From Parelaphostrongylus tenuis (taxonomy: Eukaryota > Nematoda > Chromadorea > Rhabditida > Metastrongylidae): a stretch of 64,000 bases of DNA. Under the pieces are notes generated by a model, which was given only the letters and a program-made list of their open reading frames with translations, had not been told where the DNA came from and made no database searches. Made by a program: the position numbers and the translations under genes. Location: assembly GCA_019055375.1 (NCBI GenBank), contig JAHQIW010000650.1, forward strand, positions 1-64,000, given 5' to 3'. This document shows positions 32,660 through 45,046 of this stretch, in pieces. Every line of letters begins with the position of its first letter. Positions within the stretch are counted from its first letter, which is position 1.

Positions 32660-34610
32660 AAAAATACCCGCATAAGTATAGAACTAATGCAATAAAACCT
32701 TTGAAACATCTTTGAGACGAATAAAAATTTTACAATGATTACCGAGAATTTCGTTTTTTCAAAGGCTTTGAGGTCGCTGTGCGCAGAGCGAATCGAGAAA
32801 TGCATGATAATGCCTGTTATAGTTGAAATGTAGTTTACCTTCGGCGCTGCAACCCACTAACAAAGCTTTCATGAACACAATAAAAATCGTTGTTTTCGAG
32901 CTATCGAATGGTTATGATGGCCTACAAGAAAACTGAAAGATTTCGTTCCCGAACAGTCAAAGAATGCGTTTTGATAAAGAACGATTACCGTTTATCTCCC
33001 TTCATTCGACAAGAAGGTTTGCAGCTATAGAACTCTAATTGTTCCAGGTTAGTAAATCAAATGGGTTTGGACGATATAACGCGCTGATTTCATATCAGTT
33101 ATGTGATCCTTGAAGCGTAGGATGTGATAGTTAAGGGAAGAACTCTGTTCAACAAGATATATTCGCAATATAGAAGAGCAGAGCGTGTGAAACATGATTA
33201 TATTATTAGTACTACAGCGTCCTAAGAAGCATTTTTTTTTGAAAATCAACTAAATAATTTCATTCATAGATATCCCAGACTTTTATTAATTATCAATAAT
33301 GCAATAAAAACCTTTATGCATCAAAAAAGGTTTTTTCCAAAAATTACTGCCGATACAGGGATAGATGTTTAGAAATACTTTACATTATAAAAACAGGAAA
33401 AAGTGAAAAGAGATGCAACATGTGTTACTTATTTCCTGGAATAATAATTGCCTTGAAATTGGAAAATCAACTGATCGAATTGCTTGCTAGTTCAGGGTTC
33501 TCATATGTCGGTGAGGTCGCTGAACTAGCCTAGTAACTCGCGACATAAGATGGCTATTCCGCATTTATTCCAAAATATCCCAGTAGGTTAACCGATAACG
33601 AAATTCTGATATTGACTTCATTAATTCTCCATCCTTGGTATCACTAATTACGGTTGGTTCCGTGCATGTGATAACCTTAGAAAAACCTTTACAAATGTTT
33701 TTGTCAAAACACAATGACACAGTAAATTATTACTTGAAATAAATAAATATCAATTTTTTTGACACTGGCTAGTGATGTCGGATTTGCTCAAAATAGCCTA
33801 TAAGTTATTTCATAAAAATGCCACGGTGGCTCACAAATCGACACTGAAAGTAATAGAGTAGCAATCAGGAAAATGGCATGAGGAATCGTATTTCTATGAT
33901 ATTGCAAAACTAAATCCACTATCATCTTCAAGATCACTACGGGTCTCGAACAAGGCGGTAATTGGTAAACCAGAGGCCATATTCTTAGAAGGAATTGTTT
34001 TTGATCAGCACACTTTTTAAAATTGTTCGGCTTACTCAAAATTGATAGCAATGGTTATTTAGCTATCGTTTGGACAACATCGTCTCTTCGTAGCCTATCT
34101 ATACGAGCGGATAGTCCACAATTGCTCAGAACTAAATGAATCTATAAACAGACATAAATGCGAAATGTAATGGAATAGTACTCGGTGTGGTCCCTAACGG
34201 ACAAGAAAACGATGGCTAGTTTGTTCTTGTTCTCTCGGAACTTTTACGGTTGCAGTGTATTCACATCAACAGGAATGTGTTTGCCTCGTATAAAGCAACT
34301 AGTGTTCAAATTAACCGCGAATGTTTATGCAAATTTGAATCTGAAATATCGTTGAACACTATTCAGTGCGTTATTCAAAAATCACTGAATGAATTTCGCA
34401 AGATCTCATAGACTTCTGTGAATCTAAAGTCATTTTATTCGTAAATGTGACAGGGAAAGTATGACCGCGATGTGAACGGTGTCAAGTCTGCAGCCCAAAT
34501 TACACTAATGACCCTATGCATAAAGTGGCTCTTATAGTCGAGAAGTCCACAAATGACTGGGAATTATGATGTAAGGGTACAAAAAATCAAAGTCATATGG
34601 TAAAAACTGA
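32660..34610. other. Stretch without a recognisable gene
   Basis: AT-rich spacer. It includes a GAGCTATCGAATGGTTATGA block (32898) of the dispersed repeat also seen at 50118, 57639 and 59064. Frames are at most 87 codons with no recognisable domain. Confidence 0.45.
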
Positions 34611-34614
34611 GGTA

Positions 34615-36100
34615 AATTTTTCTATTTTTGCGTCACAAATAAGATCTCCTGTATCTCCTGTCGTCCCGTTCATTGTCGCGTGACTCGAGCGAATACTAGC
34701 AACACTTCCACTTTTTCCTATCGCGTGCAAAAGTGGCCCAGTGGGTCCTCCTCGCTCTGGGGATTTGCCGAGCATCGTATCTTTTTTCTGTGCCTTTCGT
34801 GAAGAAATCGGACCATCGGATCGGTGTTCTTCCTGTCAAGCGCTTGATATCCCGAGGAATCCAGTCCGTAACGGCTCTCGTCCATCGGTTGCCGTTGAAG
34901 CCCACCACGTGTCCGGCACACCATATTTTCGATATCCTGGCGTGTAGAACGAGTCTCTGATCTTCAATCATTGACGTAGGTTGAAACTTTGGATCCTTCC
35001 TCTTAGTTGCTAGATACCGAACACTCCTAGCAGCGACCTTTCGACTGCGCGTTCACTAATGCCAAGTGATCTTTCATCCCACTTACGTAATGACCAGATT
35101 CCTGCTGCATACGTTGGGGCAGGCATAATCGTCGAGTCGAAAAAGTGGGCACGGAGTCGGATGTTCTCCGCTTTCTTCACTACGCCCTCGATGCTCTTAG
35201 ACGCACCCCAAATTGCTCGCTTCCTTCTGCTCATCTCTGGAGTTAGGTCGCTCACCATGTCGACTTCACGACTTATGTACTCACTTAGGCCGATAAAGAA
35301 CGCTTTGACTTCGCCTTCGTCATGGCTTGATGTTAATGCGTAAGCAGCGATGGTGGTCAAGGCCGGCATTGATTTACATGGTTCTAACCGCTATCGTCCT
35401 ATACGAGTTTGTTAACTGTTTTTATAAATCAGTATTCACAGTCAAACTCGTTTTGACGAAGACACCATTGCCGATAACAGCTCCGCGATCGCATGTTCCA
35501 AGAAACAGTTCTTTTCCGGTGTCATAAACAGCGTAAAAATGTTGGCGATTTCTCGTGATAGCCAAATCAATGACTTCGTACCTTATCCTTCTTGCTAAAA
35601 TCAATAGATCTTCTACAGCGGACTCGTGAGGAAGTGTTCTTTCATTGCAGTACAAATTATCATTTTAGTTAGTTTCGATTTTGGCATCCTAATTTGTCTC
35701 CGATATTTTAGCAGTCTATCCGTTCTCATCCCACTCAGCGCTACAGTACCAGGGGCTCTTTCGGGGTTAGGGGAATGAGGCCCACTACTATTGCTGTTTC
35801 GAGCGTGTTTTGTACCCAATATACAGCTGGGTAGGCTCTAAACGTTGGGGCTGTGCACTCAAGAGTAACTTGCCAGTCTCTCTCGAAAGAGTACTGACTA
35901 GACTCGCAGAAAGAGAGCTTTGTCAAATCGGCTCTGCACAAGCAGAGAGCTCAACCCCTAAATTGACCTGCGTCTCTGAGAAGCACACGGTCGCTTTTGA
36001 TTCTCGCTGAGTTTTCCTACCTACCACCTGAGGACGAGCCTCATGCCCTAGCGACTAACAGAGCGGGATCCCTTAAAGAGAGAGATCCGTGGTAAATGGG
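34615..36100 (-). pseudogene. RTE-type non-LTR retrotransposon relic with internal deletion
   Basis: Read on the minus strand: a 5' leader (36100-35660), then endonuclease fragments (35655-35422: IRYEVIDLAITRNRQ, VYDTGKELFLGTCDRG). Next, at 35369-35010, endonuclease sequence (AAYALTSSHDEGEVKAFFIG) runs directly into the end of the reverse-transcriptase region (EVDMVSDLTPEMSRRKRA, RAHFFDSTIMPAPTYAAGIW). The C-terminus follows at 34971-34696 (RWTRAVTDWIPRDIKRLTGR, THWATFARDRKKWK). The palm and fingers are missing, so two distant parts of the protein have been fused by deletion. The residue expected to be the catalytic Glu of the TETR motif is Ile here. The family is common in hookworm genomes, which supports the organism call. 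Confidence 0.85.
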
Positions 36101-38450
36101 ATATAGATATATATTTGCGAAGTGGTCTTATCATAGCATCATTTTTCTTTTTTACTTGACACTTGCTGGATAGGCTGGATATAAGTGAAAGAGACGGTAG
36201 ACGGACGAAACAGCTGTAATGTTGACTCCACGAGAATACATTCGCAACCGAGAACGTCCTGAGGGGAAGTGTTCTCTAGATGAATTAAACGGCTGTACTC
36301 GCACCTGCCGATAGTTTGCAGATCATGAGATGAAACATCCGCCGGCCACCATGCTCGAACTAAGCCACCGTCCCGGCGACAATCGCCAGAAGAAGAACGA
36401 ACGGAAGATGTTCTGAGGCCCGAGCAATTCGTGAAGACGGACCTTTTGAGTTTTTCGAATATTTGGTGATCACACTGTGGGGAAGTTTTCGTCCGTTGTA
36501 GCAGGATCAATGTGGGTTTCTCTGAGTAACCCTTCACATATCTAAAAATTCGTAAGCGTGTAATATAGAATTAGGTTTTTGATTGTTCTCTTCGTTCTTG
36601 TTTTCCTTCTTCAGTAACCTTTCTAATCAAAAAAGATACTTTTTTGCAGCTTTTCATTCAAGAAATCGTAGTTGCTCTCCCTTTTTACTTGCTTGAGCGG
36701 CATAAATCAGTTTTCATGGTCTTTTATTCTCGTCTGATTTTTCCATAAAATAGCATCGTTAAATTTGTATGTCATCAACTGGTCTCATTTGGTGTAAATC
36801 CAACACCTAAATGGCGAATCCTTGATTGATATTGTACGTGTCTAATTCAATCGGCCGATGTCACATTACCCTTACATAAACGGCTTAGAAATGTCCTTCG
36901 CCTAGATAAAAGCTCACATTTCTGATGCATAGCACTACGTTGAAAAAGTGATGTCGCATGTCCGCAAAAGATCCAGCAATGCCTTCCTCTAAAAAGAGGT
37001 GTAAGGAGCCTATGGCATGCAATGGCGTGTTTGTCAATTCAAAATTTTCTTCTTTCAAGTCATTCACAGTTTTCACTGATCACCTTAGATACATAAAATG
37101 TCTGGCTTCCACCACGTATTTCTTTCGTAGCGCTAATTGTTCTCATGAAATAGATATTTTTGTGTGGGTCTGGCAATTTGAACAATTAGTAACTCGATTT
37201 CCTATAGATAGAGCATTTAGGGTATTAAAACGTTGGTAAAGATATAACTGTTGTAATAGGTCTCGCAGAGAAGGAACGGTAACACTATGATTAGACACCT
37301 ATTCTTCAATAAGCGTGGTGTTAATTTGACCCTCTCTCCAACACTTTCCAATCACATGGGAATGCCTGCCCAATTATCCTCAAAATTGCAAATTCGGCTC
37401 GGACAACATTCCATGGCGTTCATGAAGTAACGAAATCCTAACAATAATCGAAACAACGAGAGGTAGTACTGAGATTCGAACAGTAAGTGCGATAATGAGC
37501 CGCGTAAAAAGAGAAATAAGTAAATGAGTTTTTGATTAATTTGTGCTCTTGGTTGATTTGTCAACACATAACGGACAGCGTACATTCCACACAATCACAC
37601 GCGACGCCCCAAGTCCTCGCTAATTGCTATCTATGAACCATTTTTTGTCCGATGATTTTTCTTAAGAGTGGTAAATTTTTCAGCTTAATAATTTGATTTG
37701 AACAATGTATACCATATATAACAAGCCAGTGCATACATTATTCTTTCTATTGTCGTTTTCAACACGATAGATCGTTCACAATTCTCGACTCGTTGAAAAC
37801 CACCTTGATTTCCTGCACGGTTGACAGCGATATAGCGCCGCAAGCGCGGGCGTTACAGTGACTTTGAGTTTAATCGTAAGTGAAAAAAAGAAGAAACTTT
37901 ATTAAGGCTATTTTTATTAAATCGTGCCAAGACAACCATTAAACAACAAGTTGTTCGTCAAAAATGATACTGCATAAGGCAATGTGATGCCGCTTCACTG
38001 AGAATTTCAAGCAACTTATTATTATTATTGGTGGACTCCGGGAATGCAAGTTCTGCAGAGTTGCAGAAGAGACTTTGTCCTACTGTCTCATGGGTTATGA
38101 CTCTTTATAGATTTATTTATTTTTTTGGTATAAATCTTATTTCATTTCTGTAAGCTGGAATATTCCCAATTCTTTTTCTAACGTGCAGCATCTTTAAAGG
38201 AGAAAACCAGATATGTCGAATAGATAATATTTCGAACTCTCATTGGAGAATGTTATGCTTTCTTATTGATATCTGTCCACATTTCCCTCATATTTATATT
38301 TTACTACCTATGTCAAGAGCACTCCACCCTTATTCAATGCCACAAATACATAGACTTTAGACACTTTATTGTCCGTTTTCACGGGATTTTCTTTTAGTTT
38401 TTCTCGCAGTGCGGATCCTAGTACTTCAGTATAAATCGAGTATTCAATCA
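36100..38450. other. Gene-free duplicated DNA
   Basis: This corresponds to 290-2680. The 132-codon minus-strand frame at 36139-36537 is the longest here, but copy A breaks it by a one-base indel. A frame at 36958-37239 is likewise unsupported. No gene is called. Confidence 0.55.
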
Positions 38451-38457
38451 TTTTTGT

Positions 38458-38642
38458 TTTTCACTTGAATGCCGTAGAATATTGGTTGATCACGTCTCGC
38501 TGCAATCTCTGTGATAGCCTGGCTATAGCGTTTCATAAGGCGTTTGCTGTTCTATGCCGGAGAGTGTTGGTAGGTGGAACTCGGGCTCAAGGGCGCCGCG
38601 GTGAGCATTATAGCGGCTAGTAGGGCCCCGGCGTCCTCATGC
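38458..38642 (-). mobile_element. SINE-like repeat (family 2), copy B
   Basis: Counterpart of 2690-2870, in the same orientation and at the same place in the duplicated block, so it predates the duplication. Confidence 0.6.
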
Positions 38643-39509
38643 TACAAATCGGTCACCAGTTCGCGTGAGAGATAATCGTCAGAAATTGATTATCAGCATA
38701 GTATCGTCAGAAAATCAATTACTTCACTATTCTGCACTTCCGAAATCAAACATTACGACATGGATTTTCGTTTCGATATAATCTCATCTGTGCAACACAT
38801 CAATGTCATCATTGTGATCAAAGTTTCCAGGCCAATGAGTAGTTTGTGAAAAATGAAGCTACACACTACATGCTGGGCCACTTCACCGATCACCGACAAC
38901 TCTCCAAATTTCCATTATCAGTTACTTCAAGAGTAGAGGCTTTTATTGAAATATAAAACAGTTTTTGTCAATAGGACAGATGTGATAATACGATAGAAAT
39001 ATTCTTATTATCTCGTCTATTGCGCTTTGACCTTTTGGCTTCAACGCTGATATCTCCATTGACATGCGGCGCGGTGGCATGGTGAGCGGAACTCGCATCA
39101 ACGACAATTTTGCACTTTTTTGATGAAATTTGAGGTTTTATTACTATTAAAAGGGTTAGTTGTCAGTAAAAGGTTGAGTGTGGTAGAGACTTCATCGAGG
39201 CTATCGTTAATGAAAACATCGTCGACGCGTCCTCTATGACCCTGCAATGTTCACGGAGAAAATCGGATGTCTGTGAAAGGGTTATATTTCAAACTGTTAT
39301 GGAATATTTTTATATCATCTTATTTACAACTATCCTTTTTTAATCATACTCATCATTGATTTTTTGCATGAAATACAATTTGCCCTTATTCGTAACTAAA
39401 AATAGATAAGTCATCAAGTGATTAGCTATATTAGCATTTTATACTTCTGAAATCAAATATGACGACACACTTGCCTACTTGTTGGTAGCCCTAATTCCAT
39501 ACAGTAGCC

Positions 39510-39777
39510 AGAGGTCGCCACAAAAGGGCAAAGTCCTGTGCGACTGTCGATACCTGAGGGATGCGCCATTCATTCGTCCTCAATTTTAACATCATTTGAG
39601 ATGATTGGCGCATATCTGCCTTTACAGTGACTTGCGATAGCCTACCGCTGTATCGAGTCAGTGCTACTAATCCTTCCAGACAAGTGTGGTACCAGTTTAG
39701 CGACTCGCTTGGTGAATCATTAGCGTAAGCATCACCTTGTGTGCGACGCAGAGCACTTCTGACCACTGCGCTATAGG
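39510..39777 (-). mobile_element. tRNA-derived SINE (family 1), copy B
   Basis: Counterpart of 3730-4010. The tRNA-like head on the minus strand (GCGCAGTGGTCAGAAGTGCT) is better preserved than in copy A. The 116-codon minus-strand frame at 39491-39841 is made of this SINE. Confidence 0.75.
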
Positions 39778-40240
39778 CACTCCTAAAGTCAGCATAAAGA
39801 TTGAAAAAAAGAAATAATTTGGCAGAGATGATGCAGCACACTGCATGCGATGTCTGTTGTTTGGCTACTCTTCTACTTCAAGAGTTGGGACTGCACAAAA
39901 CTGCAAAACAGACTTCCTGCCAACCATCCATTTTCACCTCTCCAAATAATTAATGTGAGCAAGTGTTAACGATATGAAGTGTCATTTTTACATGAGAGAC
40001 CTGATTCTTCACCTACTTCCTACGAATATCATGCTTCATTACTTATATGAGCAATCTCTATTTTGCAAGGTTACTTTTGGCACCTTCGCTAATTTTGATT
40101 CATTCGTAATTTTTAATACAATGAAAAGAGGAGCCGGATACTCTCAAGCAGCCATAGCCTAACCCCTCGGTGATGTTTATGTATTAAATGTGTTTTCTGA
40201 TCCAGAGAACGCATTGCTTTAACAATGGTTACAAGATAAG

Positions 40241-40242
<2 letters not shown>

Positions 40243-40284
<42 letters not shown>
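40243..40284. repeat. (AT)n microsatellite, expanded in copy B
   Basis: About 21 AT units here against about 4 at the matching place in copy A (4453-4461). This is a lineage-specific expansion after the duplication. Confidence 0.9.
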
Positions 40285-40287
<3 letters not shown>

Positions 40288-40409
40288 GGGAAAAGCGTAT
40301 CCTACGGTGTCATTATTTATTCTACATTGCTCTAGACATCTAGAAGTTGATGAGGATAGCTTTACAATTTCAGAAGTTTGTCAAAAATATATTTTGAGAA
40401 ATAACACAT

Positions 40410-41075
40410 CTTAAGCTTATCATGGGGTCTATTATGGCACTTATACAGTGCTAGACGAAAAACAGGGCAAAGGCAATAAAAGTCAATAGCACGGTGCCTT
40501 CTGGTTAAGCCAATCCTTTGCGGAGAAATAAATCTCCTACACATAAAGAAAGCGCACCGAATTTTAGTTACCGCATGTCAGGTGATAAATTTCCTCGACA
40601 TTACCATTACAGTCGAGTGCTTTTAAAGACCTCTCTCAAAACATCGTATAATCTGATAACATAGCTCGAGTCTATCATGATCGAATTGATGTATATTCCT
40701 CTATGTGTAGAGAGTTTATCCTTTTGAGAACCAGCACTGATAGGCAGACAACGTCGCATCGTCGCTTTTCCACGAGACACAACGCTACCATTATCTGTGC
40801 AAACATGTCTGAGAAGCAGCGTTGTCATTACAGTACCTGAATGAGTTTTGTCGTCAGCGGTGAAAAACAAAATGCTCTCATGGTTCTTGAAGAGTTAAAA
40901 CTCTGCAGAGATTGGTTGAACCAAAAGGCACCGTGCTGCTGACGAGGTTGTAATGCCGAAACACGTGTCTAGCATCGTATAAGTGCCATGACATGCCTCA
41001 TGATAGGCTTAGGATATATTATCAGACTGTACATTATTTTGAGAGAGATCTATAAAGAAAGTCGAATGTAATGTG
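40410..41075 (+). mobile_element. Composite inverted-repeat element carrying hammerhead ribozymes, copy B
   Basis: Counterpart of 4584-5327. The inverted arms of the right unit are at 40607-40680 and 41000-41075. The left unit (minus strand, 40441-40498) keeps the two stem I arms almost perfectly (GGCACCGTGCT with AGCACTGTATAAGTGCC on the minus strand), while its ribozyme core has been replaced by an unrelated T-rich sequence. Confidence 0.68.
40927..40987 (+). ncRNA. Hammerhead ribozyme, type I (copy B)
   Basis: GGCAC (40927-40931) and TGCTG pair with TAGCA (40970-40974) and GTGCC (40983-40987). The core CTGACGA is at 40939-40945. Stem II is GGT/GCC, where the one change from copy A (C to T) turns a C-G pair into a U-G pair and so preserves pairing. 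GAAA is at 40958-40961, stem III is ACACGTGT, and the predicted cut follows C40969. All core bases are intact. Confidence 0.85.
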
Positions 41076-41079
41076 ATTA

Positions 41080-42350
41080 TGGGAATTTGATGTTGAATTT
41101 CGACAAAAGGAGTCACCGCTTTGCAGAGTGTCGTAAAGCTGCTAGTTGTAGGAGGTTCAAAGAGAACTAAACCTACATAAATGTTTCAAAGAAAAGGTTT
41201 TTAGCATCAGTGAAACTAGAATTCCGCTTCACACTTTCTCCAGGGATGTTTTGTCGAAGCTTTCGGTGACCCCGAGAACATATACTGGATAAAGAGAGTG
41301 CATCAGGAAGGTAGATCGAAATGCCACCCTTGACACGCATAAATGGGACGTGTACCTCAGCTATCTGGAAATATACAATAGCCTTCCTTGGCTCCAAGAA
41401 ACATTCTTCACACTTCTATGGAACATACTGTCGACGAAGTAGAACGGAGTTTTTCAGTTGATTTCCAGTGTTCATTTTGGTGCGCAAAAGATTTTTCATA
41501 GGATCCGTGCAAGTAATTGGTGGCCAAACTCATGTAGAATGCCTTTCCAGAGTCGTCTCTGGTGACGTCTTTCTATCAGTTTAACACCCGCTTATTCACA
41601 AAACAGCAGCTTTGAGATGAGTTCATTTTGTAGACGAAAATAACATTGCTAACCGATTGAAGTGTGTAGTATGGCAAGTGTAGCGAAGAATGAGTCACAT
41701 AAACGCCTTCAATATAACGGTGATTTTGTCAGTTGTGGAGGGGTTTTTGCTATGATAGGATGGTGCGTCATTGAGTAAACTGTTCGGAAATGTTTGGTCG
41801 CAAAGCGCGCATTTCTTAGTGAACTTCAGTAGTGCTTATTTTGCTGCTTTCGTGAACTGCTGTAATCAATCGAGTGGCAAAACATTGACAAAACAGTTGT
41901 CTTGGACCAATCAGCGGGGATACCTACAGCACTTGATAAGTTGCGAGCACTCTTTGTCATTGGGCCAAGCGTTTATCAATTTCTGCCAGCATAGTAAGCT
42001 TTACTATCACTGTATACTCATCATCTATGCTACATTCGTCTAGCACTGCATAACACTAATCGATTTGTGCATAATTTATAGAAATGATGAGCTTTTATAG
42101 AATTATCAACGTATACATTCACGCGCTTCACATACAATGTGTGACGAGGTCGCTCCGTATTTCTAATATATGTGAGGAACAATTTATAAAATATTTTCGA
42201 AATAAACGGTATAAAGAATAAAGGATGAGAGATATCTTTTATTAAGGATAAACCGTATATTATTTCAGCCGAGAGCAATCAGAGTGCCGAAAATTGCTCA
42301 TAATGTGATTTTTCACTTGACAGTGACTGTGTAAATTGTTCGTCGTCACG
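41080..42350. other. Gene-free duplicated DNA
   Basis: This matches 5330-5630 plus 6590-7560 of copy A, with the junction near 41390. No gene is seen. Confidence 0.5.
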
Positions 42351-42410
42351 TCATATACCTCTTTATAAAGAGATGCAGGAGCCCCATGAGGATTGGCTGA
42401 AGACGAAGGG

Positions 42411-42460
42411 CCTGCTCGACTGACGAGGCTGCAAGGTCGAAACACGTGTATCAGGCAGTA
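42411..42460 (+). ncRNA. Hammerhead ribozyme (copy B of 7604)
   Basis: The core CTGACGA is at 42420-42426. Stem II is GGC/GTC with a TGCAAG loop, GAAA is at 42439-42442, stem III is ACACGTGT, and the cut site is GTA after 42450. Stem I pairs CTGC..GA with TC..GGCAG-side bases with two mismatches. Stems II and III are intact here but damaged in copy A, while stem I is better in copy A. Confidence 0.62.
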
Positions 42461-42469
42461 CAAGTGCTC

Positions 42470-43195
42470 ATGACAGACCACATAACGTGCTGGCTCAAAT
42501 AATAATTATGAGATATATGAAAATTTGAGCGTGGTCTCAATAAAACACTTGAAATAAACGGTACAATATAGATAAACATCTATACGGAAGCGTTTGTAGC
42601 GGCTGTATGTGGGGAGTTGCAGTCCGATTGCCGCTTCTCGAAAGACTTGAGAACCATCTGACCAGAGACGCTAAAATGGTTTTGAAAAGTTGTAGATGCT
42701 GGCAAGCTTAAGAGACAATGAGTATGGTTACGCAAATCAGTAAGCAAAATTTTATATAATTGAGCTATCGAAATATGTATACTACAAGACACATCTAACC
42801 TTATTAGAAGTAAGTGAATTTGATACATTCTCATCCTCTTTTAGAAAAAGTCGCCATGTATATGAGCTGATTCTCGCTCTTCAATGGTCAAACGCCTCAT
42901 TGAGAGTGGCGAAGATTCTAAGCGCTCTTATCCAGTAACCGGCAAGGGATATAAGGCAACAGACAAGTCTACGCAAAATAATATAATAGACAGACAACAG
43001 CTGATGGTAGAGGCAAAGAACCAAGAAGGAGCACTAAATCTCTACAGTAAATCTCGTGATTATATAAAAAAGCCAACAATGAAGATTGATTCCGGAGAAC
43101 CCAACATCTCTTCACATATCAGAAGATCAAATCCTGTGCGACCTAGTTGATTCTATCATTTGATAATTCAGTGAGCTTCATGTATAATTTCCAAT
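42470..43195. other. Gene-free duplicated DNA
   Basis: Spacer between the hammerhead unit and the promoter of the 43320 pseudogene. The 88-codon frame at 42884-43150 corresponds to DNA in copy A without an open frame there, so I do not call it. Confidence 0.45.
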
Positions 43196-43198
43196 TTA

Positions 43199-43297
43199 AA
43201 GGCAAATAGCAGACCTATGATTCACCTTTCTTATTCGGTGAATAAGATTCCGCCTTTCACCTTTATATACCACTCATAATCGTAAACGAAACAAGTT
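43199..43297 (+). promoter_or_regulatory. Shared family promoter, pseudogene at 43320
   Basis: AAGGCAAATAGCA (43199), TATGATTCACC, TTCCGCCTTTCACC, a TATA box CTTTATATACC (43261) and ACTCATAATCGTAAACGAA. It is almost unchanged from copy A. Confidence 0.7.
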
Positions 43298-43319
43298 GTG
43301 CAGAAGCCAAATTCCATTA

Positions 43320-43766
43320 ATGAATCGCCTCTTCGTACTCATCACTCTACTTCGCGCTGTTCACTGCTAATACGGAGGCCCAAGACAACGGCAATCCACC
43401 ACCCTGTTATAAAGCACAAGATGGGCTCGGGCCTGATTCTCAAGATGGATTCGCTGGCGGTTATAACCCATGCGGCGGCTTCGTCGACGGCGGCTATAAC
43501 CCATACGGAGGCTACGGCTACGGCATCTACCATTCCGGAGGTTACAGTGGCTTGCTGTCCAGCATCGGCTACAGATTAGGTAGCTGGTTGGACAACTGGC
43601 CGAGGAATCGCACTAGCTTTTCAGGTGGATCAGGATCAGGTTGATTATGCTGAATGTTAGCTTGGTTTTTCGGCGCGTAGCTTATCAGTTTCTTTATAGG
43701 TTGGTCATATCCTTAGCAGGAGCAGCTGCTGGTGGATTGCTTGCGGCAGCTCTTGAGAAGAAATAG
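43320..43766 (+). pseudogene. Frameshifted Gly/Tyr-rich family gene (copy B of 9079)
   Basis: The ATG at 43320 begins MNRLFVLITL, but an extra base near 43350 (CTCTACTTCG against CTCTATTCG) shifts the frame to a stop at 43368-43370 after 16 codons. Downstream, the original frame would still read GGYNPYGGYGYGIYHSGGYSG and run on through the position of the copy-A stop (TGG here). Exon 2 (43700-43766) also has a one-base deletion that gives an early stop. With two independent frameshifts this is a pseudogene. The AATAAA at 43853 is retained. Confidence 0.85.
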
Positions 43767-43852
43767 AGCAAGTATCTCACTCAACTTCGTAAGATCATCA
43801 GTGTCAAGTGCTCATTTATTTGATTTTAACTTATCTATGATGTAATAACCAT

Positions 43853-43858
43853 AATAAA
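43853..43858 (+). terminator. Poly(A) signal, pseudogene at 43320
   Basis: AATAAA followed by GCTTTTCTGT, the same context as at 9633. Confidence 0.6.
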
Positions 43859-43869
43859 GCTTTTCTGTG

Positions 43870-45046
43870 CAACACAGGCATCGTTACTTCTTCTCAAACG
43901 ATCCCTCCAATTGCCGCTGCTCGCTTTAATCGAAAGGCGTTATGATGTGTTGGGAAACAAATTCGATATTAGCTACTACACATACTTAACAATTTATATA
44001 ACCTTCATCATGCGCTTCTTCTCTGCACCGAGATTTCTTATGGGAGAAATCTGTTTCTGAGTAAATCTATCTCTTGAAATTAGACCGCTAGAAATTTGAC
44101 CTTTTGTGTATGAAGCGAAATTGAGATTAAAAATGTTCAATCCCAGAGTTTGTCAGCAGACATTCAAAAATCACTTCCACAACCGCTTGCAAGTGGAACC
44201 TTGAGGGACAGCAAAGGCTACTCATCATTTTTTTCTACCCCAACTGGAGCAAATGCTTTCATCTGTTACTAATCGGATTGCTCGATGATGTAAGGCACTG
44301 CTGCTCACATGTAGCATTTTTTGGACTTTTCATATAACCTTTCTGCTTTCGAAACACCGACTACACCGTCAAAGTGTCAAAGTGTCTCCCAATTCGCTTA
44401 GAGTTCCTCGAATTGCTTCATAATTGAGTATAAACAGAGGATCTTTATCAGTTCATGATTTCCTATTTCTAATTCTATCAAGGCGAACTTCCTCTTCTGT
44501 GGTCTACGGAAGCAATTCTATTTTGGGCACGTCCACTAACGCATCATGGTTTTCTTGAATTTTTTGAATAAGTTCATTGCTTCTTGACATTGATCAGTTC
44601 ATAGAATACGAGCTCATCACAGGTCTAGAGTACTGCTAGCCAAGTGACGTAAAACAAGCAAACTGTACATATGTTTGAACATAAGCATCTCCAAAAACTC
44701 AAATTAGGCACAGAGCAAATTGAAGATTCCACAAAATCATCCGCAAATTTGCTAATGGAGCTATCTATAATCTGACACTACAACATGGATTTTAGTAAAT
44801 CAGGATGAGAGAGACTTGAAAACTTGGAAAAAAAACAAGCGTATCAAACGGTCGCGATAATTTGAAAACCTCGGATAGTAGAAAAAATTCAAGATCAATC
44901 CGACAAGATGGTCGACATAAAACGTGTTAGGCATTCTCTCCTAGCGACAAACATGGACCATTTCTGATGTGACGAATAGATACCCACCGTAAATGAAGTT
45001 GCTGTGCGGAAAGCTGAGCATCGGCAGCTTTAAAATCTTTCTTAAT
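43870..45046. other. Gene-free duplicated DNA
   Basis: Counterpart of 9720-10820. No gene is seen. Confidence 0.5.

Noticed and set aside
36139..36537. 132-codon minus-strand frame
   Set aside because: Copy A (about 330-740) has a one-base length difference within it; the frame is open only by chance in B and has no recognisable domain.
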